Of a DNA stretch of 35,480 nucleotides, positions 8,541 through 16,262 are shown piece by piece. The position numbers were made by a program, and so were the translations under genes. Within the stretch, counting starts at the first letter, position 1. Each line of letters opens with the position of its first letter. Where the stretch lies: assembly GCA_021801795.1 (NCBI GenBank), contig JAJYXR010000019.1, positions 1 to 35,480 of the forward strand, given 5' to 3'. Source of the stretch: Actinomycetes bacterium. Its GTDB lineage: Bacteria > Actinomycetota > Acidimicrobiia > Acidimicrobiales > JAJYXR01. The notes beneath the pieces were generated by a model that had not been told where the DNA came from, did no database searches, and saw only the letters and a list, made by a program, of their open reading frames with translations.

Positions 8541-9926
8541 TCAGCGACGGGCCTGCGGGGACGGACTAGCAGTCAGCTGGCCCGAGACGAGTGTGCCTGC
8601 GTCACAGGACTCGGTGGATGACTGTGCGCAGCTCACGTCCACCACGAGCGACCACCCGGAAGGCACGTCGACCGGCTGTGCAGCGAACGACAGGGTCTGG
8701 AAACCCAGGCCAGATAGACCGCTGAACAACAGTGGCACCGGAGCCGGCGCCGAGGAGCTGTTCGCGGGTGTCGGAGCCTGCATCTCGAGTCGGATCACCC
8801 CGCTGTCTGGCTCGACGTTCTCGAAGAGCACCTGGCTGATGCCCAGTTGCTCTCCCGAGGGAACTGCGTAGGACTGACTCGCGGAGCTACCGGGCGCGGC
8901 AGTGGCCTCTAGCGTCTGGCCGTAGGGCGCTGGCAGCTTCACAGGCGGCGCGGTGGTCGTGGTGGTCGAGGATGCCGTGCTCGTGGTGGTCGAGGATGCC
9001 GATGTCGTAGACGAGGATGTAGAGGACGAGGAGGACTTGGCTGGCGTGGTCGACGTAGTAGATGAGGCGGAGGTGGTGCTTGACGATGGCGTCGCCGCGT
9101 GCGCCGCGGTGGTGGCCGAGCTGGGCTTCGCTGCAGCCGTGGAGGCGGTGGTGGAGGATGCTGCCACCAGGGACGGCGATGAGGTGACTGCCGTGCTGGT
9201 GGGCGACGGCCTCAGCACCAGCAGCACCACCAGCGCGATGATCGCCAGCCCCGCTATGGGGAACGACCCGCGCGGCAGGATAGAGCGCTGCATGTGGGTC
9301 GCGTCCCGGCGCACCGGGTCGCCACCCTCGGGCTCCACCACCACCTTGTAGCGATGGTTCTGCATGGTGCCCCGGATGATCTTGTGGTGGGGCTTCACCT
9401 TCAGCTTGAAGAAGGCGACACCGCCAGGCAGGATCGTCGTCGTAAGAGGCTTGGCATTCACGCCCAGCCGGCCGGTGGCGTCCTGACCCTTTACAGACAC
9501 GGCCGTGGGGACGTTGGAGCGCGAGTCGACTGCTACGCCCAGCTTTCCCCGGAACTTGCCTCGGGTGGCCTCGGGCATGACCTCCGCGGTGACCTCCACG
9601 AAGCTCTTCACCTCCAGGTGGCCCTCCTCCACCACGGCAGCCGAGGGCTCGTTGGTAGGGGTGACCTTCACCCCGAACGGGAGGTCGGCAGCACGCGTGG
9701 AAGGATGCCTCGGGGGGGCAAAGGTGACGACAGCACTATCGCTGTCCCCGGGGAACAGGGCCAGATCCGCGGGCTCCACCGATGCCCAGGCAGCCGCAGG
9801 TCCGACCACCTCCAGATGGAAGTCCTCGACGATATCGCCGGTGTTCGCCACCTCCAGCTCCGTCGTTACCTTCGAACCCGGATCGACACTCAGCGAGGAC
9901 GCGGAGAGGATAGCCCGCAGGCTCAT
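8541..9926 (-). CDS. CIS-associated bitopic membrane protein with N-terminal Ig-like region
   Basis: A 461-residue protein of a kind I recall beside actinobacterial CIS clusters; no enzyme motif is visible. Residues 1-200 look like two beta-sandwich domains, the first with a PGSKVTTELEVANTG pattern typical of NEW3/CARDB-like Ig folds, the second rich in beta strands. A basic stretch (RRDATHMQRS, 206-215) precedes one transmembrane helix at about 222-238. Residues about 241-337 are a Ser/Thr/Ala-rich linker, and about 338-461 a C-terminal domain with two Cys near its end. There is no signal peptide; by the positive-inside rule the N-terminal half should be cytoplasmic and the C-terminal domain outside. 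It lies 53 bp downstream of the PAAR-like gene on the same strand. A docking or anchoring role for the injection particle is an inference. Confidence 0.75.
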   Translation of the reverse strand: MSLRAILSASSLSVDPGSKVTTELEVANTGDIVEDFHLEVVGPAAAWASVEPADLALFPGDSDSAVVTFAPPRHPSTRAADLPFGVKVTPTNEPSAAVVEEGHLEVKSFVEVTAEVMPEATRGKFRGKLGVAVDSRSNVPTAVSVKGQDATGRLGVNAKPLTTTILPGGVAFFKLKVKPHHKIIRGTMQNHRYKVVVEPEGGDPVRRDATHMQRSILPRGSFPIAGLAIIALVVLLVLRPSPTSTAVTSSPSLVAASSTTASTAAAKPSSATTAAHAATPSSSTTSASSTTSTTPAKSSSSSTSSSTTSASSTTTSTASSTTTTTAPPVKLPAPYGQTLEATAAPGSSASQSYAVPSGEQLGISQVLFENVEPDSGVIRLEMQAPTPANSSSAPAPVPLLFSGLSGLGFQTLSFAAQPVDVPSGWSLVVDVSCAQSSTESCDAGTLVSGQLTASPSPQARR

Positions 9927-9979
9927 CGAGGGACCCCCATCAGCGGGCCAGCACTCTCATCTGTGGATGACGCCGAGTG

Positions 9980-10369
9980 TCACTCGGCCATCACCGTGAA
10001 GTTCCCGGGCTCCACCACCTCTATCACGCCACCCCACGCGCACATGCAGACACTTTCCTCCGTACAGAGCGGCATGCCGTTCGCCAGCACCGTCGGGGCC
10101 CCCGGCAGCCATGGGTCGACCACCACGGGCACGCAGGGCATGGGGACGAGAACGCCAAAGGCGGCAGCGGTGGCAGCGGCCACCTCGGGGTTCGACTCGG
10201 TCATGCATACCCCGAAGGTCGAGATGTTCAGGAGGGGGATCATGTCGAAGATGGTGGCCGCCGGAACACCCTCCACCATCACCGGCGTCGTCGGGATCAC
10301 GTCGAGGGGGATCGGTGCCGCTCCGAACGAGCAGTGGATCAGGGCTCCATCTCCTACCACGAAGGTCAT
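9980..10369 (-). CDS. PAAR-like (DUF4280) spike-tip protein
   Basis: A 129-residue protein with the DUF4280/PAAR-like pattern: CSFG near residue 13, an NISTFGVC motif, an NPEVAAATAAAFG stretch, PMPCVPVV, and the Cys-rich CMCAWGG near the C-terminus. PAAR-type proteins cap the VgrG-like spike and form the sharp point that pierces the target membrane; the corresponding Afp gene is Afp10. The gene is separated from the main operon by two oppositely oriented regulator genes, and shares an intergenic region with the LuxR-type regulator. A good promoter (CTGACG, 17 bp, TAGGAT) lies just upstream, with 9 bases between the hexamer and the ATG and no clear ribosome site. Confidence 0.88.
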   Translation of the reverse strand: MTFVVGDGALIHCSFGAAPIPLDVIPTTPVMVEGVPAATIFDMIPLLNISTFGVCMTESNPEVAAATAAAFGVLVPMPCVPVVVDPWLPGAPTVLANGMPLCTEESVCMCAWGGVIEVVEPGNFTVMAE

Positions 10370-10378
10370 AGCGTGAAC

Positions 10379-10407
10379 ATCCTAGGCGCCGACACCGGTG
10401 ACGTCAG
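10379..10407 (-). promoter_or_regulatory. Candidate promoter of the PAAR-like gene
   Basis: On the minus strand, CTGACG (10407-10402) is followed by a 17-bp spacer and TAGGAT (10384-10379). The hexamer ends 9 bases before the ATG at 10369, so the transcript would be leaderless or nearly so. It faces away from the LuxR-type gene, so the 128-bp gap 10370-10497 serves both directions. Confidence 0.55.
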
Positions 10408-10483
10408 GGCCGAAGAGAGGGACTATCGGGCAACTGCTCCTTCCCGTTGAGCGCGCGTTGAGTGCCCGTCAAGCACCCCCGCT

Positions 10484-10489
10484 TACTAT
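10484..10489 (+). promoter_or_regulatory. Candidate -10 element of the LuxR-type gene
   Basis: TACTAT ends 8 bases before the ATG at 10498, again placing the transcription start at the start codon. No Shine-Dalgarno is seen between. A TTGAGT at 10459-10464 is a possible but badly spaced -35 (about 19-20 bp). Confidence 0.4.
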
Positions 10490-10497
10490 GACCAGCT

Positions 10498-11118
10498 ATG
10501 AGCGAGCGAATCCCAGTCTACGTGGAAGCAGAGGACCCACTCTTGCAGGCTGGCGTATCCAGCCAGGTGAGGGCATGCCCGCGCCTGCTGGTGGTCGACA
10601 GCCCCGAGGAGGCCTGCATCGCGGTGGCAGCGGTGGACGCGGCCGATGCCCGTTCTGTCGAGCTCATACGTTCCGTGTCGAACGGCGGGACATGCCGGGT
10701 GCTGGCCGTGGTCGGGCAGCTAGACGACGCGGGGGTGCTCGCCTTGGCCGAGGCCGGAGCTTCGGGGATACTGAGGCGTTCCGACGCCAGCCAGGCGAGG
10801 CTGGCCGAGGCCGTCGAGGCTACCGCTGCGGGAAACGGCACCATGCCACCCGACCTGCTAGCCCGCCTGCTCAGCCAGGTGGGACGGCTCCAGCGAGACG
10901 TGCTGAGCCCGAGGGGGATAGGGGTGCACGGCCTCTCCGAGCGGGAGGTCACCGTGCTGCGGCTGGTCGCAGAGGGCCACGACACCGGCAGCATCGCACG
11001 CGAGATGGCCTACTCAGAGCGCACGGTGAAGAACGTCATACACGACATCGTGAGCCGCCTGAACCTCCGGAACCGGAGCCACGCCGTCGCCTACGCGGTC
11101 AGGGAAGGGATCATCTAG
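10498..11118 (+). CDS. LuxR/NarL-type regulator with a degenerate receiver domain
   Basis: A 206-residue transcription regulator. Residues 144-206 are a LuxR/GerE helix-turn-helix, with LSEREVTVLRLVAEG and the recognition-helix segment SERTVKNVIHDIVSRL. Residues 1-115 have the length and pattern of a response-regulator receiver (acidic pair Glu12-Asp13, GASGIL near 87-92). The conserved switch Thr is Val and the conserved Lys is replaced by Arg in ILRRSDAS. The phosphoacceptor position is unclear, Asp47 or Asp50 being the only candidates. Regulation by a partner kinase is therefore doubtful, and none is encoded nearby. Its position between the PAAR-like gene and the main CIS operon suggests it controls this locus. 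The stop codon is followed at once by a 24-bp tandem array. Confidence 0.88.
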   Translation: MSERIPVYVEAEDPLLQAGVSSQVRACPRLLVVDSPEEACIAVAAVDAADARSVELIRSVSNGGTCRVLAVVGQLDDAGVLALAEAGASGILRRSDASQARLAEAVEATAAGNGTMPPDLLARLLSQVGRLQRDVLSPRGIGVHGLSEREVTVLRLVAEGHDTGSIAREMAYSERTVKNVIHDIVSRLNLRNRSHAVAYAVREGII

Positions 11119-11214
11119 CCGCTCCTGGGCTCTTCCCGGTGGCCGCTCCTGGGCTCTTCCCGGTGGCCGCTCCTGGGCTCTTCCCGGTGGCCGCTCCTGG
11201 GCTCTTCCCGGTGG
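11119..11214. repeat. 24-bp perfect tandem array directly after a stop codon
   Basis: Four unchanged copies of a 24-bp unit beginning ccgctcctgggctcttcccg lie at 11119-11142, 11143-11166, 11167-11190 and 11191-11214, starting on the base after the TAG of the LuxR-type gene. Each unit contains CTGGG CTCTT CCCGG, able to fold as a 5-bp hairpin with a 5-base loop. No T-tract follows. The array may act as a chain of weak terminators or mRNA-end stabilisers, or may be neutral. Confidence 0.95.
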
Positions 11215-11427
11215 TCGCGGCCCTGCGGCCGGTGATAAGCGGACAACCACTTGCGACCATGCTGCCCTTCGGGGCAACATGAAGATGAACGGACCCGACA
11301 GGTAGCCGTTACCAGCAGTCGGGTTTCAGAGGACTCGGGCAGGCGATCTCGCCCAGGCGACGGTCGGCTTGCGTGGACACCGGTGTTGGAAACAGCGGTG
11401 TGTACGAATGGGGAACGTGGAGAGACA
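11215..11427 (+). promoter_or_regulatory. Leader of the SARP-type regulator with two hairpins
   Basis: Two compact hairpins lie in this stretch: CGGCC CTGC GGCCG at 11218-11231 and TGCCC TTCG GGGCA at 11263-11276, the second with the very stable UUCG tetraloop. The reading frame of the following gene is open back to a TTG at 11251, but such hairpins fit untranslated leader better. I do not see a confident promoter hexamer pair. Confidence 0.35.
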
Positions 11428-14400
11428 TTGAGCGATCGACGTGACGCCAACGCTGCTCGCCCGCAGGCGAATGTCCGTCCGAACTCCCCACCTAGCTCGC
11501 TTCCGACCACCGCAGAGGGTCCTCCCAGCTCCGGCATCACCGGCATCGACCGCCTGCACAGCGGGCTGCCCGAGGCACCCGGTCTGGCGCGTACCCGCCT
11601 CCTCGAGCAGCTGGCTCGCGTCTTCGACACCGGCCTCGGGCTCGTCAGGGCTCCTGCGGGATGGGGAAAGACGACGCTGCTGGCCCACTTCGCAGAGTCC
11701 TGTGGTGCACCGGTCGTCTGGGTACGGGCTGGAGCCTCCGCAGAGACCACCACCGAGTCGGGGATGGCCCGCCAGCTCTGGAGCGCGGTCGCTCGGCTGG
11801 GTGGATCCCTATCTTCGCTCCTGGCCGATACTCCGTGGTCGAGCGCCGCCGAGGTGGCACGGGGCATGGAAATCGTGCCGGTAGAGAGGCTGCTAGTCGT
11901 GATCGACGACTTCCACATGGCAATCGACTCGCCGGCAGAACGACTCGTAGAAGGTCTTGCAGACGAGGCGCTCGAGGGTATCGCCATCCTGCTCGCGTCC
12001 AGGAGCGAACCTGGTATCAACGTCTCCAGGCGCCGTGTCGAAGGGAGGATCCTGGAGATCGATACCGACGACCTGCGCTTCAGGACCTGGGAGGTGGAGA
12101 AGCTCTTCAGCGACTTCTACGATACGCGCTTGAGCCCAGAAGACGTCGCCAGCCTCGCGCGCAGGACCGATGGGTGGGCGGCCTGCCTCCAACTGTTCAG
12201 GCTGGCTACCGAGGGAAAGCCTCCGGCGAAGCGCAGGCAGGTGCTGGACTCACTGCACACGAGGTCACGACTGGTGCGCGATTATCTCGCCCGGAACGTC
12301 CTAGACGAGCTGCCGGCTGACCTGCGGGACTTCCTGGTCCGTATCTGCGTCCTGGACGAGGCCACAGCCAGCTTATGTGACGAGTTGCTGGAGCGGTCCG
12401 ACAGCGTCGAGAAGCTGGAGGAACTGGAGCTTCGCCACCTGCTCACCTCCAGGCTCGACGGCGACGAGGCATACCACTGCCACGAGGTCCTGCGCTCTCA
12501 GCTGGAGGGCGAGCTGGCGAGGCAGCTCGGTGACCAGCGCGCCCGAGAGGAACACAGAAGGGCCGGGGTCCTGCTGGAGAAGGCTGGTAACCCGACAGGC
12601 GCCCTGCAGGCCTACCTGCGCGCCGGCGACCTGGAGGCAGCACGTCTGGTGCTGGGTGACCACGGCGACGCCATAGCTGCTGGACCTGGTACATGGTTGG
12701 ATCTGCTGCCGCGGAACCTGGTGGCCTTCGATCCATGGGTGCATCTGACCCGTGCTCGCCTGCTCGTATCCTCGGGGTCGCTGGCCAGATCGATCGACTC
12801 CTACCGACGCGCCGAGGAGTCCTTCGAGCTCGCGGGTGCCTCGGCAATGGCCGCTAAGTGCGTGATGGAACGCAAGGCTGTGGACACCTGGATGAACCCC
12901 GACCCCTCCCCCCAGCCCCACCTCATGTCCATCGCACGGGCCGCCCTACGCTCAGCCCCGAGATCTGCAGCAGAGATGACCGCAGGCATGCACGGTCCCA
13001 TGGCCGACTGCGTGCGCGGCATGGCTCTTTGCCTGGCAGGACAGACCGACCAGGGCCGCGCCCTGATCGCCGATGCCGCCAGCAGCGAGAACGCTCCACC
13101 TACCCTTGCGGTCACTCTGGGTGCAGTAGAGCTTGCCATAAGGAGTATCGGCAGCTACCCGGCGAACTCCAGGCCGGCACACCCGGCAGAGGTCTCCGAG
13201 CTGGACATCATGCTGGCCGGCGCCGAGAGCGAGGGTCCCGTGTGGATAGCCCGCATGCTGAGCGCTCTGGCCACGCTGGTCGCGGGCAGACCGGGACCAT
13301 CGGCTGGCGACCTGGTCTCGATGTGCGATGCCGACGGGGACGACTGGGGGGCGGCCCTGGTCCATCTGATGGAAGGCATTGGCCTCATGCTCGGTAGTGG
13401 ATACAATGCCCCGGATCCTTCACGCCTGCCTGCCTCGCAGTCGGATGCAGGCGAACCCCTGCTGGAGGCCGCACGTCGCTTCCGCGACCTGCTGGCCGGA
13501 TCGCTGGAATCGGTGGCGCTGGCCCTGGCTGCGCTAACCCAGGCCCGGGAGGGCCACCAGTCCGCGAGCTCCACCCTCGCCCAGGCAGAAGAGGAGGCCC
13601 GCTCCTACGACGTACCGCTCGCTGCCTCCATCTGCGCATCAGCACGCGTTGAGCTGTCGATGAGAAGCCTCACTTCGCCAGAGGGATCCGACCTATCCAC
13701 CAGCGGCGCCCCTGGAGCGCTTCTGGGTTCATCGGTCACCGGATCGCGTGCAGCTACAGCTACAGCTACAGCATCCAAGCGCGCCAGAAAGCCAGAGGCC
13801 CCTGGCGAAGGAACGCGCAGAGCGCTCAGGTGCCTCGGAGCCCTCGAGGTAGCAGTGAACGGCGTCGAACTGGACATGCACCTGGTCAAGCCGAAGGCGA
13901 GGAAGCTGCTCGGCTACCTGGCGCTGAACGTGGACCACCCGGTGCACCGGGAGCAGCTCGTCGAGATCTTCTGGCCTGGTGCGAGCCTCGCGAGCGGCCT
14001 GCGTAACCTTCAGGTCAGTATCTCCTCCCTGCGCACCCTGACAGACCACTCCCCCAAGACAGCCGGGGGCACCATGATCGAGCGTGAGGGCGATGCGTAC
14101 TGCCTCAGGACAAGGGACGCTACAGAGGTCGACCTGAGGACCTTCGACCAGCTCCGCTTAGAGGCATCGCGCCTCCTAGACGGGGGAAAACTGGTCGAAG
14201 CACGAGCGGCCTTCGAAGGTGCGGCAGCCGTCTACCGTGGCGAGCTGCTTCCCGAGTTCGGACCCGAGGACTGGATAGTGGAGCCGCGGGAGCACCTGAA
14301 GGTGGCCGCGACGAAAGTCGCCGAGGGCCTCGCCAGGTCTTACCTGGCTGAAGATGATTTCGCCAGGGCCATAGGCGCTTGTGAGTGGGGGTTGCAGATT

Positions 14401-14526
14401 GACCGCTACCATGACGGGCTCTGGAAGCTCACCGCCGTTGCCCACCGGGACGCGGGAAACGAGGCCAGCGCGGCGAGGGTGGAGAGCCGTTACCAGCAGG
14501 TGCTCGACGAGCTCGGTGTGGCCTGA
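11428..14526 (+). CDS. MalT-like NTPase fused to a SARP/BTAD regulator module
   Basis: A large regulator of about 1032 residues from the TTG at 11428, which is preceded by GGAGAG with a short 3-base gap; the frame is open to 11251. Residues about 45-330 are a STAND-type NTPase like that of MalT/LAL regulators, with the P-loop RAPAGWGKTTLL (about 73-84) and a Walker B LLVVIDDFH (about 154-162). Residues about 330-790 are helical, probably tetratricopeptide-like. A low-complexity Ala-Thr stretch (GCTACA repeats near 13750-13770) leads to an OmpR-type winged helix (about 795-890) and a bacterial transcriptional activation domain (about 895-1031). In MalT-like proteins the DNA-binding part is a C-terminal LuxR domain; here a SARP-type winged helix plus BTAD takes that place. 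ATP- and inducer-gated activation is inferred. It converges on the end of the CIS operon and is probably its activator. Confidence 0.88.
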   Translation: MSDRRDANAARPQANVRPNSPPSSLPTTAEGPPSSGITGIDRLHSGLPEAPGLARTRLLEQLARVFDTGLGLVRAPAGWGKTTLLAHFAESCGAPVVWVRAGASAETTTESGMARQLWSAVARLGGSLSSLLADTPWSSAAEVARGMEIVPVERLLVVIDDFHMAIDSPAERLVEGLADEALEGIAILLASRSEPGINVSRRRVEGRILEIDTDDLRFRTWEVEKLFSDFYDTRLSPEDVASLARRTDGWAACLQLFRLATEGKPPAKRRQVLDSLHTRSRLVRDYLARNVLDELPADLRDFLVRICVLDEATASLCDELLERSDSVEKLEELELRHLLTSRLDGDEAYHCHEVLRSQLEGELARQLGDQRAREEHRRAGVLLEKAGNPTGALQAYLRAGDLEAARLVLGDHGDAIAAGPGTWLDLLPRNLVAFDPWVHLTRARLLVSSGSLARSIDSYRRAEESFELAGASAMAAKCVMERKAVDTWMNPDPSPQPHLMSIARAALRSAPRSAAEMTAGMHGPMADCVRGMALCLAGQTDQGRALIADAASSENAPPTLAVTLGAVELAIRSIGSYPANSRPAHPAEVSELDIMLAGAESEGPVWIARMLSALATLVAGRPGPSAGDLVSMCDADGDDWGAALVHLMEGIGLMLGSGYNAPDPSRLPASQSDAGEPLLEAARRFRDLLAGSLESVALALAALTQAREGHQSASSTLAQAEEEARSYDVPLAASICASARVELSMRSLTSPEGSDLSTSGAPGALLGSSVTGSRAATATATASKRARKPEAPGEGTRRALRCLGALEVAVNGVELDMHLVKPKARKLLGYLALNVDHPVHREQLVEIFWPGASLASGLRNLQVSISSLRTLTDHSPKTAGGTMIEREGDAYCLRTRDATEVDLRTFDQLRLEASRLLDGGKLVEARAAFEGAAAVYRGELLPEFGPEDWIVEPREHLKVAATKVAEGLARSYLAEDDFARAIGACEWGLQIDRYHDGLWKLTAVAHRDAGNEASAARVESRYQQVLDELGVA

Positions 14527-14528
14527 GC

Positions 14529-14541
14529 GGCTCGCCGAGCC
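14529..14541 (+). terminator. Short hairpin after the SARP-type gene
   Basis: GGCTC GCC GAGCC folds as a 5-bp stem with a 3-base loop, two bases after the TGA at 14524-14526. There is no T-tract, so it is a weak terminator at best. Confidence 0.35.
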
Positions 14542-14611
14542 AGTCGAGATGGACTACGCGGTCCACCGGTGAGCCTTCGTGCCGGCCTGCAGCGACCCCG
14601 CCGTCGGCCAC

Positions 14612-14630
14612 CTGGCCCCGGTGGTGCCAG
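14612..14630 (-). terminator. Short hairpin after the zinc-ribbon gene, end of the CIS operon
   Basis: CTGGC and GCCAG pair around a 9-base loop, 7 bases beyond the stop codon of the minus-strand gene ending at 14637. No T-tract is present. It may mark the end of the main operon. Confidence 0.3.
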
Positions 14631-14636
14631 TGCGGT

Positions 14637-16262
14637 TTAAACCAGCTTGAAGAACTCCACCTCGGCTAGGGCACACCGACTGCCGGTCGCGGATGGGTAG
14701 ACGGACTTGATGGTGAGCTTGACCCAGTCGACGTGGAGCTGGTGGCCTGGGAACACCTGGAAGGTGGACACATCGGCGAGATCTATCGTCCCCCGGTGGC
14801 CGTTCGACCAGAGGACCGCGACCTCATGAGGCCGGGCCTCGGTCCTGAACGCGCTCGGCGTGGTCTGATCACCTGAGAGGAAACCGATCTTGTCGACACG
14901 CTGGTAGCCCGCGAAACCGATGGTGATGGACTGACCTATCCCGTCGTCAGGTGCGTCGGTCTCCCAGGAGGTGTTTATCACGTTATCTATCGCGTAGAGA
15001 GGCGGGTAGCCAGGGGCAGAGTTGGTCGCCGCCGCGCTCACGGGCACCACCGGGTCGTAGTGGGGACGCAATATGTTCTTCGCATCCGACGCATAGCTGG
15101 TGACATGCGACTTGATCGTCTTCGAGAAGGGTCCGACGAAGGAGAGCAGTATGACCAGGGCGCCGAGCACGAAGCCGACCTTCATCAGCTTGCCGCCGCC
15201 TGAGGCGCCGCCTGGAGCCGAGATCCGCGACCACTTGCGGGCCCCTATGCCCGCCGGCTGGGTGCTGGAGGAGCTGCCCTGCGAGGAAGACTTCTTCAGC
15301 TTCTTCAGGAACTTCGGCTTCTTGACCTTTGCCTTCAGCTTCTTCAGCTTGGCCTTGAACTTCTTCCATTCCGCCTTTGCTCGCGCCAGAGGAGACTTAT
15401 GGCCGGCAGGTGCCGCGGTGCCCGCGGTACCTGCTGGGGCTTCCCCTGGGGCTGCTTCTCCAGGAGCAGCGGGGGCCTCGGCTGGCTCGGCGGCCTCCCC
15501 CACCGGCTGCACTGCCGGCTCGACGGCACCTGGCCTCAGCGGCTCCCCGCAGCGTATGCACAACACCCTGGCGGGGTCGTTGCCCGCGCCACACGACATG
15601 CAGTGCACTGCGATCGCCTGGTGTCCAGCCTCCAGAGCTGCCATGTCCCGCGCCCGTCCGGCGTGATGGCGTACCAGCGGCTTCCCGGGAGGCCGCTCCC
15701 CCACACTGCGCCGGGCAGAGCGCCTGCGCGCAGCCTCGATGCGCCGGCGCGCAGCCTCCTGTGCTGAGATGCGAGCCGCTGCGGATGCAGCCTCTGATGC
15801 TGCGGCGGCCGCTGCTTCAGCCTCCTCGTCCGTCTCGGCATCTGGATCCACGATCGTGCCAGCCGCGTCCTCGCCGGCATCAGTCGTGCCAGCCGCACCG
15901 CCAGCCGCACCATCCCGCCCCGCTGGCGTTATACCCGCTGGCGTTATACCGGCTGGCGTTATACCGGCTGGTGGCTCGCTAAGGCCCCTGACGGTCGCTG
16001 GGGCCGTGGCCTGCCCGTCGGACGGCGACGGGAGCTGGTCGTGGGGATGGCGTGCGCGGCGTACCACTCGGGAAATAAGCCCGTGGCGGACGATGACATC
16101 GGTGCTTCCGACAGGCTCGGTCGCCATCTCCGTGTCGCCCTGGCCACCGGTGCTCTGGTCGTCGGGCAGGTACTCGCCGGACCACTCGAGAAAGGCCCCG
16201 CAGGAGCCGCAGAACTCCTCCTCCTCGGAGTTCCCGTGCCCGCATCTGGTGCAGATGATCAA
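14637..16262 (-). CDS. Zinc-ribbon, single-pass membrane protein with discoidin-like outer domain
   Basis: A 541-residue protein in a very clear order. A zinc ribbon opens it (Cys4, Cys7, Cys18, Cys21), followed by a disordered region with GITPA repeated three times, and an Ala/Arg-rich helix (about 145-190). A second zinc ribbon follows (Cys221, Cys224, Cys235, Cys238), then a Pro/Ala-rich stretch, a strongly basic Lys-rich segment (296-325) and one membrane helix (about 362-377). The C-terminal domain (405-541) looks like an F5/8 type C/discoidin or NADase-type glycan-binding fold (YAIDNVINTSWET, then LAEVEFFKL). With no signal peptide and a basic cytoplasmic flank, the ribbons should be inside and the discoidin-like domain outside. 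Its TTG start overlaps the stop of tail protein I (TTGA), so it is translated with the baseplate. A role in docking or triggering the particle at the membrane is inferred. Confidence 0.85.
   Translation of the reverse strand: MIICTRCGHGNSEEEEFCGSCGAFLEWSGEYLPDDQSTGGQGDTEMATEPVGSTDVIVRHGLISRVVRRARHPHDQLPSPSDGQATAPATVRGLSEPPAGITPAGITPAGITPAGRDGAAGGAAGTTDAGEDAAGTIVDPDAETDEEAEAAAAAASEAASAAARISAQEAARRRIEAARRRSARRSVGERPPGKPLVRHHAGRARDMAALEAGHQAIAVHCMSCGAGNDPARVLCIRCGEPLRPGAVEPAVQPVGEAAEPAEAPAAPGEAAPGEAPAGTAGTAAPAGHKSPLARAKAEWKKFKAKLKKLKAKVKKPKFLKKLKKSSSQGSSSSTQPAGIGARKWSRISAPGGASGGGKLMKVGFVLGALVILLSFVGPFSKTIKSHVTSYASDAKNILRPHYDPVVPVSAAATNSAPGYPPLYAIDNVINTSWETDAPDDGIGQSITIGFAGYQRVDKIGFLSGDQTTPSAFRTEARPHEVAVLWSNGHRGTIDLADVSTFQVFPGHQLHVDWVKLTIKSVYPSATGSRCALAEVEFFKLV
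15930..15974. repeat. 15-bp in-frame tandem repeat (GITPA x3)
   Basis: Three near-perfect copies of a 15-bp unit containing gctggcgttatacc encode Gly-Ile-Thr-Pro-Ala repeats in the disordered part of the zinc-ribbon membrane protein. Confidence 0.85.

Noticed and set aside
10398..11282. Forward frame of 294 codons over the LuxR-type gene, with GLFPVAAP repeats
   Set aside because: The repeats are the 24-bp array read in another frame; the frame overlaps a clear HTH regulator.
11115..12020. Minus-strand frame of 301 codons ending in Arg-Ser-Gly-His repeats
   Set aside because: Shadow of the SARP-type gene and of the 24-bp array.
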